DNA from: Physella acuta
Taxonomy: Eukaryota; Mollusca; Gastropoda; Physidae
Assembly (NCBI RefSeq): GCF_028476545.1
Contig: NW_026733216.1
Span: 179,501 to 243,500, forward strand
DNA: 64,000 nucleotides
Direction of reading: 5' to 3'
A program made the position numbers and the translations under genes. A model generated the notes under the pieces. That model was not told the origin of the DNA. It ran no database searches and saw nothing but the letters and a program-made list of their open reading frames with translations. Of the stretch, positions 34,209-61,847 are shown piece by piece; position 1 is the stretch's first letter, and each line of letters begins with the position of its first letter.

Positions 34209-35121
34209 GTTTACAGTACTTTACAATTTATTGCGTCAAACAGCGGTGAAATATATTTTAAATACTACAAATTAGAATACCAATATATTTTACAAACAGA
34301 CCTTTACTTAAAAAAATGTAGAAACCATGTATTTTTTTTAATCATGCACTATTTAGAAGCTAAAATACATAGTAGTACACGATTATTGAAATATAAGTAC
34401 AGATCATATTATTATTTAGTTTATTACAGCAAAAAAGATTTTTATAAAGTTAATAAACTATTTTTTTTATCCTAATTCACAAAATCACGAGTAAGGTCCG
34501 TGAGGGACTTCAGCTAAATAGGGGGAAATTTAATTATTTTTTTATTCATGAAAATTAATCTGGCAAGATTTTGTTTCATGTTCCCGGTCAAATTAGACAT
34601 GTACTTTTCAATGTAGTTCTCTCATTTTTGAGGTAAAGTACATGTCTGTATTTCTTTATACATTTTTTTTTTAAAATCGTAACAAGCCTTAATATTAATA
34701 GTCTGTGTAGTTGTGGATGTCGACCTGATAGATCTTGTCCAATGCTATTCATTCATGATTTGTTGCGTGTTGCTAAGCACCGAGTTATCATAAGCGGTAT
34801 TAGGGAGATTTGATTACAGCAAGATGGCCGTGTTATTAATTATTCATGTGGTGAATATTGGACAGGACTAAAAAAATATGTAGGCTTACGTTAGATCTTT
34901 ACTTTAAATACAAATAGAATAATTTAATTAAGTATTATAGAAGTGATAAGTTAATGAGCAAGTGTTTGATTGTGTCATTAAATAAACTTAAGTGGAAAAT
35001 GTTTTTGATTGGTCAGCGAGAGTAGCAGGACAGGATCCTAAACCAGAGCTGGACACCGGCACCATGGCCTTTAATTCTGCAGCTTTAATTCCAGTCAAAC
35101 GATGTATGGTGCCTCCAGATA

Positions 35122-35200
35122 GTGGCGTCGCTAGGTCAGGTGTCACCCGGTGCGGTCCCCAACCCTACCCCCCGCCTCGCGACGCCTCAACCTCCTGACA
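35122..35200. mobile_element. Short remnant of the hAT-type MITE
   Basis: AGTGGCGTCGCTAGGTCAGG then GTGTCACCCGGTGCGGTCC and, at the other end, CGCGACGCCTC; the same ends as the 51413 element with most of the interior gone. No clear flanking duplication. Confidence 0.5.
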
Positions 35201-36681
35201 TCTATATATATAATTCTCTTCTGGGATCAGTTAGAAAACAAGCTGCAAGCGCCTCCTTGCAGTCCCCTCTCTTTCTCTCTATCACTATCACTACCACCCA
35301 CACCCCACTCCCACATTGTCTGGTGAGCTGTGGTCACGCTGTTTACATTTTACAATCATAGAGACGGGTTTGGTGACGGCTATTAGGGGCAAATAATTTA
35401 GTTTGAAACGATTTTAAACTTAGAGAAGGTAACTAAGAGGAGGCTGCTTTCACGTGGAGGGGGGGGGAGGGGGGGTTTAGTGTTTTTTAAGCAAATATTT
35501 TCAGTGGCAGCATTGGTACTGTCGAATTCACAAATTATAAATTACTGAAAAGTAGAAAAAAAAACACCTAAATAGCGGCGTATGATACGCAGCGGGTCGG
35601 CTCGTATGTGATAAATCTCCTCAATACAGACCAGATATAGCAGCTCCAGAATGATAAAGCACCTCTATACACACTAGCTATAGCTCCTACTGTTCAAGGG
35701 AGTGTCTCAAGTAAGCTCTATGGTAATTTTACTTACTCCGCCTGTCTTATGGGCAACAAATGAACATGAGCTGGACAAATTAGCCGGTTTTTTCCGGTCT
35801 TCTAGCGAGCACTCTTAACGCCAAAATCACAACGTTCCGCTTGAGTTAACTCAGCAACAACTGAGGATAGGCCATGAATTACCTCGATACGCCTTAGCCC
35901 AACGTTGATTGGTTGATCTTTAAATAAACCCATCTCGATAAGCTGGAAATAAGTTGTTTACATTTTTACGCGTGAGTGATGCCGCGAAGTGCTCTTTTGT
36001 TTCTGTACGCCCTAGATGGGTTTTGACCTCTACTGAACCGATGTTCTATATCAGACTTGTGTGGTGTTTATCTTGTTTTTATCGAGTCGGTCAACATCTG
36101 TATTACATGTACGCAGACGACATCAAGGAAAGAACTGGGCTTCTTGTTGTAGAATAACTTAAATCAACTGAATATCGGCAAAAATAATTATGGAAAATTA
36201 ACTGTGGCGCCCAAAACGTCTCCACACCCAGGGTTTATAGATCGATTGATTTATTGATTGATTGATTGTGTAGTATTGTGTAAAATCGCAATATTATGGT
36301 GTAGTATCGTATGCTTGTCATGAGAGTATCGTTCGGTACGGCGCAAGAATTATGTGAACATCGCCCGAGTATCGCGTAGCCTGATGCAAGTATCGTAGGA
36401 GTATCGTGGGCGAAGCGTGGGCGTGTAGTTGAAATATCGAAGTCGGAGCGTGGGAGTATCGATTTTCACCCTTTATCTAACCCGAAAAACTCTCGGATCC
36501 CACAACCGCTGGAGTTTTTCTAATCTCCAGATTTACCATTTCCAAGATAATTAGTGTTTACCGTGATTTTAATCAACTCTTTAATTACTTGGTTTCTCTA
36601 TCCTTTTAAATAATTTCAAAATGAAAAAAAAATGTTTTAACAAGCAGACCAAATATATTTTAGATTTATTTACATTATATT

Positions 36682-36683
<2 letters not shown>

Positions 36684-36763
<80 letters not shown>

Positions 36764-36765
36764 TT
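36684..36765. repeat. TA microsatellite
   Basis: About 40 TA units. Confidence 0.9.
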
Positions 36766-36769
36766 TTTT

Positions 36770-38950
36770 TTTAATTTTTTTTTTATTTATATAGATTATG
36801 TTAGCACTAGTGTATTAGATAGTTCAGCTTCTCCATATTATAATCATTTGATTAACATGCAAACAAACTATATTTTGATTGATCAGTTTATATTAGCACT
36901 AGAGTATTACATATTTCAGCTTCTCATAAATATAATTATTTTTTATAACATGTTAAAACATCTGGAAGTAGGCTAAGATCCCAAGTGGGCTTGTAGGCCT
37001 ACATTCAAAGAACGACAACTTATCTTACACAGAACTGCGCATTGCTATGCAGCTAAACGTAAAAAATCACTGCTTATACAGTAAAATCTAGTTCAATACA
37101 CTCGCTATTCCATCCCGTCTTTCACCATTGATAAACTACTTCAGACAACACGACTTAAGCTTCGTAAATGGAATCGTTAATCCCAGTGTGCATGCATCAT
37201 CACAAAGAGCAATATCACTGGCAGGCCAATCACGTGATGGGGATAAGCACGTGACTATAAAAAGACATCACGTGTACGTTTTGTTTACCCATACAGTAAA
37301 AAACCAAAATCACGTGATTTTTTTTTCAAAGTAGCGTTAAATAAAAAACTACAAATTCAGTGTTAATTATGTAAATCTGCAGCTTTAGGCCATGCCACTG
37401 ACCTACGGCCGGGTACTACGTTACTGCACTTAGCTAATTAAACAAACTACAACCCACCGAACTTTATTCAATGAGTTTGGGTTGGTGCTCTAAGTGCGAT
37501 TGATGGTAAATATTTACTCTCAGGGTTATTAAGGACACTGACATTCAAGTGTAATAGAATTACAGTCACAATCTGGGTTAAACAGCCGATTGGTCGCCTG
37601 TACTTGTGGTAGTTTTTTTTTTTTTAACAAGCTCTTTTATGAGTCATGTTCGTCGCATGTTTGTTTGTTTGTTTGTTTGTTTGTGGGTGGGTTGCTTTGT
37701 GGTTAATTTTTGTATTGAAATTGTGTTCCATTTTTAATTTTTCATTATTTTTTTAAAAATTGTGGTCAAATCTGCTAAATTAATTTCAACTTTCTAATTT
37801 TCAAATTTGTGGTAAAATATTGTAATTAAAATTTTGATCCATTTCTAATTTTGAATTTTTTTCTTTTTCGCGTTCGTATCTGGTAAATAAATTTCAGCCT
37901 TTTTAATTACGCGATTTATTTTCAAATTTGCGGTCAGATATTGTCATTACATTTTTGAACCATTTCTAATTTTGTTATTTCATTCCAAGTTTGTGGTAAA
38001 AATTGTTTCTATTATTTTGAAAATATCTACATTATCGATATCAATGGAAAGTTGTACGGCTTTAATGGTTTTGAAACTGGTCACATATTCAATGAATATT
38101 TAAATATCAATTAAATATTATCATTAGGTCAGCTCTTTGTAACACTTGTAATTGTGTTTCAAGTAAATATCAAATTAGTATAGTTAAAGTTAAAGCACTA
38201 AATGTGTATCTGCAATATAACAATACACCAAACTTTCCAGTAGCTCTGGCTTTAAACCTCAAATCAAAAGGGGAAAAGTTATCGGGGATTTCCTTTCAAA
38301 GGTATCCTTCAAGGAGCTGTTTGAAAATCGATTACACAAACAAACTAAACGATGTAATGAATAAAGTGCAGCCGCGATTGTAAGTCCGATACCGCTTAAG
38401 CAACGATAATCGACAACATCAATCGATGGAGGATTTTATTTTATTACAGCATATAAAAGTTTTTTAAATGGAGGGTTTTTTTTGAGTAAGCATCCATTGT
38501 ATTGGAATAGGTTTGTGGGGTGTTATAAGTCGAAAGTAAATGTCAGCCGTGTCAGTCTAATGGTTTGTCATAGAAGGGCTAATGGCCAGTCAGAGATGAG
38601 CTAATGTCTTGTCATAGAATTCAGTTTTGTTTGCTATTTTTTTATACATAGCTAAAAGACAGACTGCCTCTGGCTCAAAGCGAGACTATCACAAATTCAC
38701 CGAGTTAACAAAGTCTGGTTGGCGTGATAGATTCAAATAATTGGTTTATCTGTTTTCTTTAAAGTTGACATCAGTTATGTGTCACGAATTTACGCGATTT
38801 TGATGGGTGAGTATTATTTCCCTTGCTAATATTCTCTCCCCTTATTTTACGAGAAGTAAAAAAACAAAAAAACGCTGTTGTATGTATGTGCCTATCTTTT
38901 CTGTCCCCCAAAAGAGTACATTTCAATTTTACGCAACGTAGCGAGTCTAC
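36770..38950. other. AT-rich intergenic DNA, no gene seen
   Basis: No recognisable coding, RNA or mobile sequence apart from short T-rich repeated phrases around TTTCTAATTTT at 37730-38000. Confidence 0.5.
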
Positions 38951-38955
38951 AAATC

Positions 38956-39154
<199 letters not shown>

Positions 39155-39439
39155 GTTTATGATTATATGAATTTTGCGTGCAAACTAGAGTTTATTTATT
39201 ACTGTGAGTATGGTGACCTTAAATTTTACCCAAATAATATGTGGTTTCTCTAAAATAAAATTTTTCTCAATCAAAAACCACTCTGTATGATGATGAAATA
39301 GAAATGTAATGTTGGTCTGTCTTTAACCAATAGAAATGCAGTATTTGACTGTCGTTAAGAAATAGAAATACAATGTTCCCTGTGAAATTTAAAAACCAAA
39401 GTTTTTTTCTACTTTTACCGTCAGCGTCTGACGCCATCT

Positions 39440-39571
39440 TGTTTCTACATTGATTTCTCTTTCATGTTCCCCGCGCTGTATTCGATACTTGAACCAGTTG
39501 CAAGCAGACGAGAGCACTCTGCCAGGTAAAAGAGCCACGCGTGAGTCGTCTGCTGTACTCGAGTCAACCAG
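39440..39571 (+). promoter_or_regulatory. Possible noncoding 5' exon of receptor C
   Basis: GC-richer patch ending in a strong donor (CCAG/GTAAGT, 39571/39572) 2 kb upstream of the receptor C start. It is an alternative to the TATA-driven exon at about 40437-40552. Confidence 0.25.
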
Positions 39572-40405
39572 GTAAGTCTAGAACTCATTAAGTTTAATTA
39601 CTGTGTCCCCTCTATATGACATTTAATAATTGTTAGGCAACTCGAAAATCTTTGAGTTTTTTTGTTCTTTATTGTTGAAGCCAATTTTGTGAAAGTTGGA
39701 CATTTTTTCAATGTAAGTTTTCGCTTTTCTTCTTGAAGTTTCTTATGGAAATTGTACTTTTTAACATTTTTAGGACGTTCAGACATTTTAATTATCAACC
39801 TTAGTACCGAAGTTTAATACTTGGAATAATTACTTTAAAAGGTCAGTATTGTAAACTGTCAGATTTATTAATAGTATACGTAATTTGTATCCGTATTTTA
39901 AATTTTCCACTGTGCAATAAAATGTATTTCAGTTTCCGTGAATTTAATTCAACTTTGCGAAATTAGATTTGATCTTCAGCAAAAAAAAAAAAAAATGCTT
40001 GAATTTATCGTAGTGTAGGCCTTTAATGTAATTTCTCAAACCATTTTAAAGTGGCAGAAATATTTAAATGATAAAACAATTATTTTTTTTATTTATTATA
40101 TCAAAAATTATTTTTCTCATCTTAAATGGAATTTTGAAAAGTTTGATGGTATTCCTCAGCTAATTTTCTTTTCCTTTTTGTTAAATATTTACAAGGATTG
40201 TTCAGCATGAAAAATACCAGTCAGTTAGTTCATACTACTTAACTATCTACGCGAAGTGTTTGCCATATGAAATGGTCATCTGCATTTAATCCTTTTTAAA
40301 TCAAATAAAAAAACTTACTTAGCCATTGAGAACGTGTATTGTAAATGTATAAGATGCGAATCGTCAGTTCCGCGTTCAATGTTCTTATATTGACTATTGA
40401 TCTGA

Positions 40406-40455
40406 TATAAAAGGTCGTTGACAGTACACCGGGAATCGCCGATCAGGTATAAAGG
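40406..40455 (+). promoter_or_regulatory. Candidate receptor C promoter with two TATA boxes
   Basis: TATAAAAGG (40406-40414) and TATAAAGG (40448-40455) sit in a 42-bp tandem duplication, each followed by TCGTT. A possible first exon then runs to a donor CAG/GTACGT near 40552, which could splice to an acceptor just before 41538. Confidence 0.4.
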
Positions 40456-40554
40456 TCGTTTGCTGAATCGCGATAGTATGACGAGAGTCACTCAATGAAG
40501 CGTCGACACTAGATAAACGTGTTAATTGGTGCTGGTCCTATGTGTCTTCAGGTA

Positions 40555-40810
40555 CGTTAGCTGTTCATGGCTGTTTAGCTGTCTTCACAAGCTGTACGTG
40601 TCTGTATAGATGTCTTCATTAGCTGTACGTGTCTGTATAGATGTCTTCATTAGCTGTTTGTTGCTATAGAGCTGTATTCATCAGCTGTTCGTGGCTGTAT
40701 AGCTGTTTTCATTAGCAGTTTATGGCTGTATAGCTGTCTTCATTAGCTGTTCGTTTTCATAAAGCTGTCTGCATTAGTTTCATAAAACTGTCCTATTTAC
40801 CTCTTCGTTT
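40555..40810. repeat. Degenerate repeat of about 30 bp
   Basis: Six or more copies of AGCTGT(T/A)CGTGGCTGTA and TAGCTGTCTTCATTAGC, upstream of receptor C. Confidence 0.75.
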
Positions 40811-41537
40811 CCATAGAGCTTGACTTCACGTATCGTAAATGTTCTATACCACTTATTTTTCAATATATGTGCGATAAATAGTTAAAAATAAAAATAGCTA
40901 CTCGGTTTTCGATAATTTTGTAATTATTAAAAGAAAACAACATAAAAACTTAAAAATCTTTAAAGTCTGAACTTTCTGATGTGCATTTAAATGTTTTATC
41001 ATCAATATGTACGTTTTTTTTCTGTAATCTACTTTCTATTTTCGATAAAGATTAATGCACTGGAAAGTCATCTTTATCACATGTATAATCTACTTTCTAT
41101 CTTGGTCAAATGGAAATTGACAACGATGTATTGTTTGAAATTATGTTTATTACATGTGTAATCTACTATATATTTACAGACAGTAAAAGATGGATAACGC
41201 TGTTGTGTAAAGAGAAATGATGGTCATGTTTTAAGTCAAAGCCTTCTTCAGCGTAAGGATATAGCGAAGAAGTTTATATGGGAACCTCAATGAAACGGTT
41301 CCAATAGTTCTGACAGATTTTTGAGAACAGGTTTATGTGGGGAAAAAAATCAAGCTCGATTATAAATTTGCTCATTACAGTGTTTTTCTTCGACTTTAAG
41401 TTTGAAAAATATTTTAAAATCAAACCATTTATTTCACGACTGTTTTTCCCCTACATTTTAAAAGAAAGTTTTTAAATATAAAGAATTTTGCTTATTTCAA
41501 GAAGTATGATAAAATATTCACAAATCATCGTTTAGTA

Positions 41538-54368
<12,831 letters not shown>

Positions 54369-54395
<27 letters not shown>

Positions 54396-54700
54396 AATTT
54401 AAGTAAATCTAGTGCGCTCCAAAATTTAAATAACAAGAGAAGTGCTAAAGTTTCGTTTTATCGATATTCTCAAATTTAACAAGAAGAAAAGTCCAAAGTT
54501 ACAGTACCACCGAGTCTCCGAAATTTTAAAATTTAAGTCAATCTAATGCGCTAACGAGTCTCCAAAATTTAAATAACAAAGGAAGGGCTAAAGATTCCTT
54601 TTATCGATATTCCCAAATTTAACAAGAAGAAAAGTCCAAAGTTACAGTACCATCGAGTCTCCGAAATTTTAAATTTTTAAAAGTCTAGAACACCATCGAT
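54369..54700. repeat. Tandem repeat of the receptor C coding end and 3' UTR
   Basis: AGTACCATCGAGTCTCCGAA, which codes the last residues of receptor C, recurs at about 54503 and 54646, together with about 115 bp of flanking UTR. Period 134-143 bp, about 2.4 copies; further decayed GAGTCTCC words follow to about 54960. Confidence 0.85.
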
Positions 54701-54989
54701 TCTGAAATTTTAATAAGTTTTCAACGGTTTCGTATTATTGAGTATCCGAAATGTTAACAACCATAAAAGTCCCAAAGTTTCGTCACCAAAATTATAATAG
54801 TTAGAAAACTCCTTATTCAATTAGTATCTAATCTCCTAAACTTTACCATTTAAAAAATTATGCTTCGAGCTCTATTGACGATTAAGTCTCCAAAATGTGT
54901 AATACGTGTACACAGAAATGTAAATCCTGATTTCGGTTACAATCGAATCTGAGACATTTTATAGTTTTGTTCTGAGTCATAGTAACAAC

Positions 54990-55110
54990 GAATGCGGAAC
55001 CGTGTGGCTAGGCGATAGAGCAGGCTTGCTTGCTCTAAAGTCAGCAGTTCGGTTACCAGGAAATGGACTTGCACAGCGTCGGAGGAAGGGAAATGCCTAG
55101 CAAAACAAAA
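54990..55110 (+). repeat. Possible tRNA-like SINE head
   Basis: GTGTGGCTAGGCGATAGAGC resembles an A-box region and CAGTTCGGTTACC a weak B-box. Low support. Confidence 0.25.
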
Positions 55111-55634
55111 GGGCGCTTGTAGCATACAAACATGTAAAAAAAAAACGCTTGTTTTCTATTCTATATCACATTCTGCCTGACTTAACAAATAATGCTCAAG
55201 TCAGATGAAGTATTGTAACACAGCTGATAATAGACAGATGGTACCATGGAGTCTCCGAATATCTAACATTTAAAAATGCATCGACCGCCTCACAGAAATA
55301 CACAGCGTCGCTAACGATGTGGGCGTGGACCGGCGTGTGGGCTATTTACCGAGACACACCGGTAGCAGTGACATAACCTTCAGGTAAATCAAGTCTCGGA
55401 CTGATCAATACTCTCTTCAAATAATTCCAATTATAATTAGTTATGTAACACAACAGAATTGATCATTTAATTAGTTATATTGTAAAATATATGTGTGATA
55501 TACACATCTCTCTCTCTCTTACTCTTTCGATACATATGTATCGATACACATACATATATATGTATATATGTACATATGTACTCGATACTTTCGGGTTACC
55601 AGTCGAACGCTCCATCATTCGAACATACGATATA

Positions 55635-55771
<137 letters not shown>

Positions 55772-55869
55772 GTGTGTTTGCTTGCCTGTGTATGCGCGTA
55801 TGAATATCCATATGTATACTGGACGATGCAAGGGAGAATTAATTAACGTGTAAATATCAATGTCCATAC

Positions 55870-57280
55870 ATTTGTGTTGAAACTTTTAAAACATCTAAGG
55901 GCATTAACTCTAAGTACACTGTCACCCCCTTTCACCCCGTCTCTCTCGTTCTATTGCTAACTGTAACCGCGATGGGGGTTAAAAACTGCAAGTACTCAGC
56001 CTCCACACACACGACGGCTAAACCAAATTTACTAACGCATGCGCACTCAAACACCATCACACCGTGAGTATTAAAGGCTGATGGGTGTAAATTTACTCGA
56101 TAGAAAACAAGAAGTCGACTACAGTTACGCTTGATTAAAGCGGGACTTGTTTGAACTCCCCCCCTCCCCCCCCCCCCCCCCCCCCCAACGCCCCACCCCT
56201 ACCTCATAGAAAAGTACCGATGGAAATGAGTTGATCAGCGATCCAGATTTAGTGTATCGATTTATTTGTTCAGTGATGTAGTAATGTTTGAAGCGTTATT
56301 AAACAGATTGTGTTGAAATGTGGATTTATAAATCTCTTGAACATTTGCATTTACTGTATTTAAATTGCCAGAGTGTTAATATATTTGCTAAATCCGCAAG
56401 TTTATTGTTTTTAATGTGAGTGCTAAAATATAGGCTATTTTTGTATTAGAAAGAATATGTACGGTCTTTCACGCGAGGAACATAATGAGCCATTTATTCT
56501 CGCGACTTCATTAATGGATCTCAAGCTCCAATTTTAATTACTTTTTATTCGTGATTTAATTAATTTGTTTTTAAAAATAATTAAAATGTTTCACCAAAAA
56601 TAGATGCGCACTTCTATAGTGCTATTCGAACGCGAAGTTTTGCAGAGTGCTTGTGTTGCTATGGTAATAAACCCATTTATTTAAAAAAAAATATTTCTAA
56701 TTTTTTGAGATATCCGTCTGAACCATTAGCTCAGACACACCACTTTTCTGGAGATAATATGTTTCAGAATAATTAAAATCTGCATTTAGTATCTTAATTC
56801 TAAATCAGTAAATATCGAATATTATAATTGTCTCACCATTCAGTCATCTCTGCCTTCGAAAAAAGGTCAAAATACATCATCAAATTCGTTTTTCATATAA
56901 TGTTCAGACACTGTTCCCAACCAGAAATAATTGCTGGGAAAATAACTACTCAAGATGGGGGGAAAACCCGGATGTGGGAGGGGCGAGACAAAAGTAATTG
57001 CACGGACGGTAACAAGGAAGTGACGTAAAAAGGTTAATTATAGCATTCGCGAGTTGTGGGTTGCATTTGAAACCACAATCTCGGGTTTGAAAAACAACGA
57101 CTTTTTAAAACTAAAATATTACAAGTTTTTTTTTCTCATTCGATGTGTAATTGGATTTTTTTTTAAAATTGTATATAATGTGTTTTATAAAAAGAGATAA
57201 ATATAGGCCTGCTTCAGCTCAACAAATGTTACATTGTTTCCTTGACATTCCTGGTGTTCATTATACTATGACATTCCAAA
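55870..57280. other. Intergenic DNA, no gene seen
   Basis: Contains a C tract at 56158-56187. Nothing else is recognisable. Confidence 0.5.
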
Positions 57281-57470
<190 letters not shown>

Positions 57471-58159
57471 TGTTATATATGCCAAAAGTTTGCATCTTGT
57501 TACAAATGTAATATAATTAAATTAAGAGAAAATAGAAATTAAATTAAGTGAAAAACATGTACTGATCGAAGCAGAATTAATGAATTGTGGAAAAGGTAAC
57601 TAAAAAAAACCCAATGTTAATCAAGGTGTATCAATGCAACCTAAATCTGACCACTTGATGTCCAGAAATTGCGGTCAAAGAAATCGATTGAAACTCATTT
57701 CAACCAATCAAAACAAATCATGAGATGCTCAAAAATCAATATACTGATACATCAATATAGTATTCTCGCCTTTGGAAAATATCAACAATCAGAAGTTTAA
57801 GACATTGTCATTTAATGTCAACATATATAACATAGCATGACAGTATTTGTTTATGTCTGTATCGCATAAGCAATAATTTATAATAATTCAATTTTAGATT
57901 TTTGTACTCAATATATTTCGAATACCTAACCTGTATTATATGTACATAAACTATAAAATATGTTGTTTGTTGTGTTTTGGTTGTGATGTACTTCTAAAAG
58001 CTGGAGTTCATTAATGTGTTTTGTATGAATAAAAATAGAAACAACCTACTTTTTTTGTTTTTTATGTATTGAATGGCGCTGCGTTTTTCTCTCCTCTTGG
58101 CCCGCTCCTTCTAGTATGTAAGGTTCCCTCTTCGAACATGACCGTCCACGGGGCAATCA

Positions 58160-58242
58160 GTGGGGGGGGGGGGGGGCACTTGATATTTTCAAGGGGGGGG
58201 GTTAGAGCCCCCCGAAGAGATGCCTGGAAGAAACTCTGGGGG
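58160..58242 (+). mobile_element. Poly-G MITE remnant
   Basis: G run, ACTTGATATTTTC, G run, then GCCTGGAAGAAACTCTG. It abuts the SINE at 58253. Confidence 0.55.
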
Positions 58243-58252
58243 CAATCGAAGT

Positions 58253-58460
58253 AGAGCTCACCTGTTTCTGTGACCTCGGCGTATGAAGTAATAGCGTTGT
58301 CCGCACTATGTCCAGCCGCCTTTACTTTCCCCAGCGTGAGTTAGGTACCCATCAGAGTTTGGTGGACTCAGCGATATTCTACTGACTTGAACCCGGATTC
58401 AAACTCGAGACTTTCGGGTTAGCAGTCTATTGCTCTACCACTAGACCGCGCCATCCCATA
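58253..58460 (-). repeat. tRNA-derived SINE (family 2), best copy
   Basis: Reverse complement starts with a tRNA-like head: A-box region GTCTAGTGGTAGAGCAATAG and B-box GAGTTTGAATCC. The body follows the order seen at 3715-3925 and ends GAGCTCTACTTCGATTG. Confidence 0.75.
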
Positions 58461-58469
58461 CACCCCCAT

Positions 58470-60175
58470 AGACTTACTCACAAACTAAAGATAGCAGATT
58501 CAAACACTTTAAATCTGATATTTAAAATCTAGGTAAAATATATGTAAACTGATATTTTTATCGTTTTTACATATTTTTATAACATAGAAATTGTAGATTG
58601 TAAAAAAAAAACCTAACGCTTGCTCAGCAGTTTGATACAACCCCATAATTACTCGCTCCGTTTACTGAATGAACGGGTCGTTAATTAAAAAAAAACAGCA
58701 ATATCATTTGCTTCTAGCGTGTCGCTAAATAATGTACAACCATGATTCCAGCCAGACAAAAATAATCGAATGAAACCGTTGGGGATTGCAAAAGGAAAAA
58801 AAATGCCAGAACCATCCACCACATGGATTGTGTTGTTGGTACGGTCGAATAATTACATTTAATTACAGATCGACCATGATACGACCGTTACTTGGGTCCA
58901 TAAAGTTTGATCAAGTTCAGAGCTGTGTTGGTTGTTCTGATTAATCAACTTGGCGGTGAACCAAAATGGGAGAAGGCTATATTTTACAACACTGCTTTTA
59001 TTCCAATGCTGTGAATGGATGTTTTTTTTTTATATATAGTCCCATTTATCTTTACTTTTTGAGTCAAATTTTATTTAAATAAATTCTTGAATGCCAATAG
59101 AATGTACAAAATATTTTCTACTGTATTCATTTCCTGACTTCTGTTATGGGGTGGGGTTTGGGGGACGGGGGGGATTGTGGGGGTGGGGCTTTGGCAGTTA
59201 GGTCACTATCCTGACCTATGATGTGGTAGGGATTGTGGGGAGTGAACAGTAAAGTCACTATCCTGACTTGTGTTATGGGGTGGGGGGTGGAGCTGGCGGT
59301 TACATCAATAATACTTTTTTTAGCCAAGGAAAGTAAAACAAGGTAAATGTAGTTCTGACCACACTATTCCAACATACTCCAAAGTTTGAAAACCAGATTA
59401 TATTCTGAGAAAGTAACCTAATTAATTAATTATTTAAAAGAATATCTGATGTGCACTTGTTACAATTCCTTGTCTGCTCATATTATTTCATCAACCTAAT
59501 TAATTATTTACGATTTAAAACATTTCAAGTCGTATGAAAGCTCTAGTGACAGTCTTTTCACTGCCGACTACGTCATCAAATTGTGTGTTCTCCGTCATCA
59601 AATTGTGTGACCTCCAATAAACGTTGTATTGCGTCAACCCGTCTGGTTCAATGCTAGTTACAGCTGGGTCATGGTGACATTCTGGCCTTCCAAATGAAAG
59701 GGGAAAAAAACTTGCTTCTACATGATTTTTTTAATCGTTAAATAAGAGGACGTCGTACATAACCGCATGTATTGATAACCACATAATCAAACAGTTACTA
59801 TTGAATTACGCACAATTTTGAATTTCCGTTGGATTTTTAAAAAAAATTGCAGATCGCTCTTTCATTAATTATGTAGAATAATAAATATTTACCCAGCTCT
59901 TACAAATACAAATGTGTTTTTCATTTCATTATCTTTGTAGGTTATCGAATACTTCACCTCATTCATTTTTTCTTGTACAAGATTTGCTCTTGATAAAAAT
60001 GATATGATTAACAATACCACATAAAAAACTTGCTAATTCACACTCTTTTCCTGCAACCCTAGCAGTACTCCACCCTCTACTTTGTCCCTTGTCCAAGTCC
60101 ATAAATCCATTTACCACATCTTCATATGTAAACAGTTGGGCCAGACGACAAACACGAGAGTGTGGTCAAACGTTC
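58470..60175. other. Intergenic DNA, no gene seen
   Basis: 59135-59320 holds three diverged copies of a repeat with ATCCTGACTT and GTTATGGGGTGGGG; otherwise plain AT-rich DNA. Confidence 0.5.
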
Positions 60176-60179
60176 AATA

Positions 60180-60400
60180 TCTGATTCAATATCCAAACAC
60201 AAATACTCGGATACACACGCCCACGCTCCGACACACACGTCGAGTTTACGACACACACGTCTACACTCCGACACACACGTCTACTCTCCGACACACACGT
60301 CGAGTCTCAAACACACACGTCTAGTGTCAAACACAAATGTCTAGTCTCAGACACACACCTGTACTCTCCGACACCTACGTCATTGCTCCGACCCAGTTCA
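60180..60400. repeat. CA-rich 19-bp tandem repeat
   Basis: About ten units CCGACACACACGTCTACTCT with GTCGAG and CTAGTC variants. Confidence 0.85.
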
Positions 60401-60409
60401 ACACACACA

Positions 60410-61840
60410 CATACACACAAACATTGATATGCAGACACCACACTGGGACACAAACAGTGTGTGATACACATGCACTGACACACAGATAATCTGTCACACA
60501 CACACTAAAACACACTATTCACACATACACCATCGCTAATACACATCAGTGTTGTGAGAGTTCTTATGCCTGCACTCTGACTATAAAATATTGCTTGTGT
60601 TTACATGAAAGTCAATTGCTTCTATTGGGTTATTGTTAAAGTTGAAAACTTTATATGTGTAAGTAATGTAATAGAAAGCTTTTAATACTGAAGACAAAAT
60701 TATCATGTTCTACCAACTATTGCTATATTGCTATAGATTTTTATCTAAAGAATTATTTTTGTAAAGTTTTTTTATTGTTTTTTTTTATGTAAGAATTTGT
60801 GTATTTTTTTTCTCCAAATTTTCAACCATAGATGCTGTTTACATTATTCATAATTACTACATAAACGGTAAACACTTTTTTTATTGGAAAAATAGTCCAA
60901 CTTTAAATCCTAGAAAGACTGGCAGTGTCCGTATCCCCATTAAACAAAAGTAGACGAACTGAGCAATCCACTTTTTATAAGGGGACATAACCAAGTTTGT
61001 TGGATACTGTCGAAAAGATTAATCGAGTTATGTCACATTACAACAAAATTTAAATTAAACAGCCAATGTTACTTAGCAAACGAAAAAATTGCTACTCGCT
61101 ATTTAACGAAGATTTTTTTTTTGGGATGCATGTCAACATTAGATCAGTTGATCTATTTGCCATCAGTGTCGGATATCTGGATAATTGCTACACTGTTGAT
61201 TCCAGTTTTTAACTCCAGTGTTAAACTGTAACTCCATTTATTTAACTAACTAGTAGAATGTATTGGTTATTAGATCTATATGTTTGTGCAATCATGGATA
61301 TGAAACTGTTCACTAACTTGTAAATAAAGTTTATGAAAAAACCCACAATCATTCATATGTGTTACACAGTAACGTTAATAATGCAAGTCTGGATCATAAA
61401 ATTATGTTGCTGATTCACAAAAAGGAAACCGGATGTGCTTACTAATCGTGTAGTGTAAGAAGCGACCAATAGTTGGCGGAATTTTGTTTTCGGTTTCAGG
61501 TAACATCGTAAAGTAAACAATGTTTAAAACATTACTCTAGATGTGTAATCTAGTCTAGAACTCTAGATAGATTTAGATCTAGATTAGAGGCCTCCTAGAA
61601 GACTAGACTAGAGCAGAGTCTAGTCTATAAATCTAGTCTCGAGAGATTAGTAAACGTCCAACGACGACGAGTCGGACGACTCTCGTCGACTGCAACCAAA
61701 AATAAATAATAAATAATTAGAGGCCCTAGATCTAGTAAATTAGGCTAAAAATATTAAAATTGGTTAACTGACTGAAAGCTTTTACTTTATTTGAGGCTGT
61801 GATTGTGAAATTAACTAAGTAATCTAGATCTAGTAATAAC
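60410..61840. other. Intergenic DNA, no gene seen
   Basis: CA-rich at first, then AT-rich. 61540-61640 is dense in TCTAGA/GATCTAG words but has no clear period. Confidence 0.5.
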
Positions 61841-61847
61841 TCAGTGG

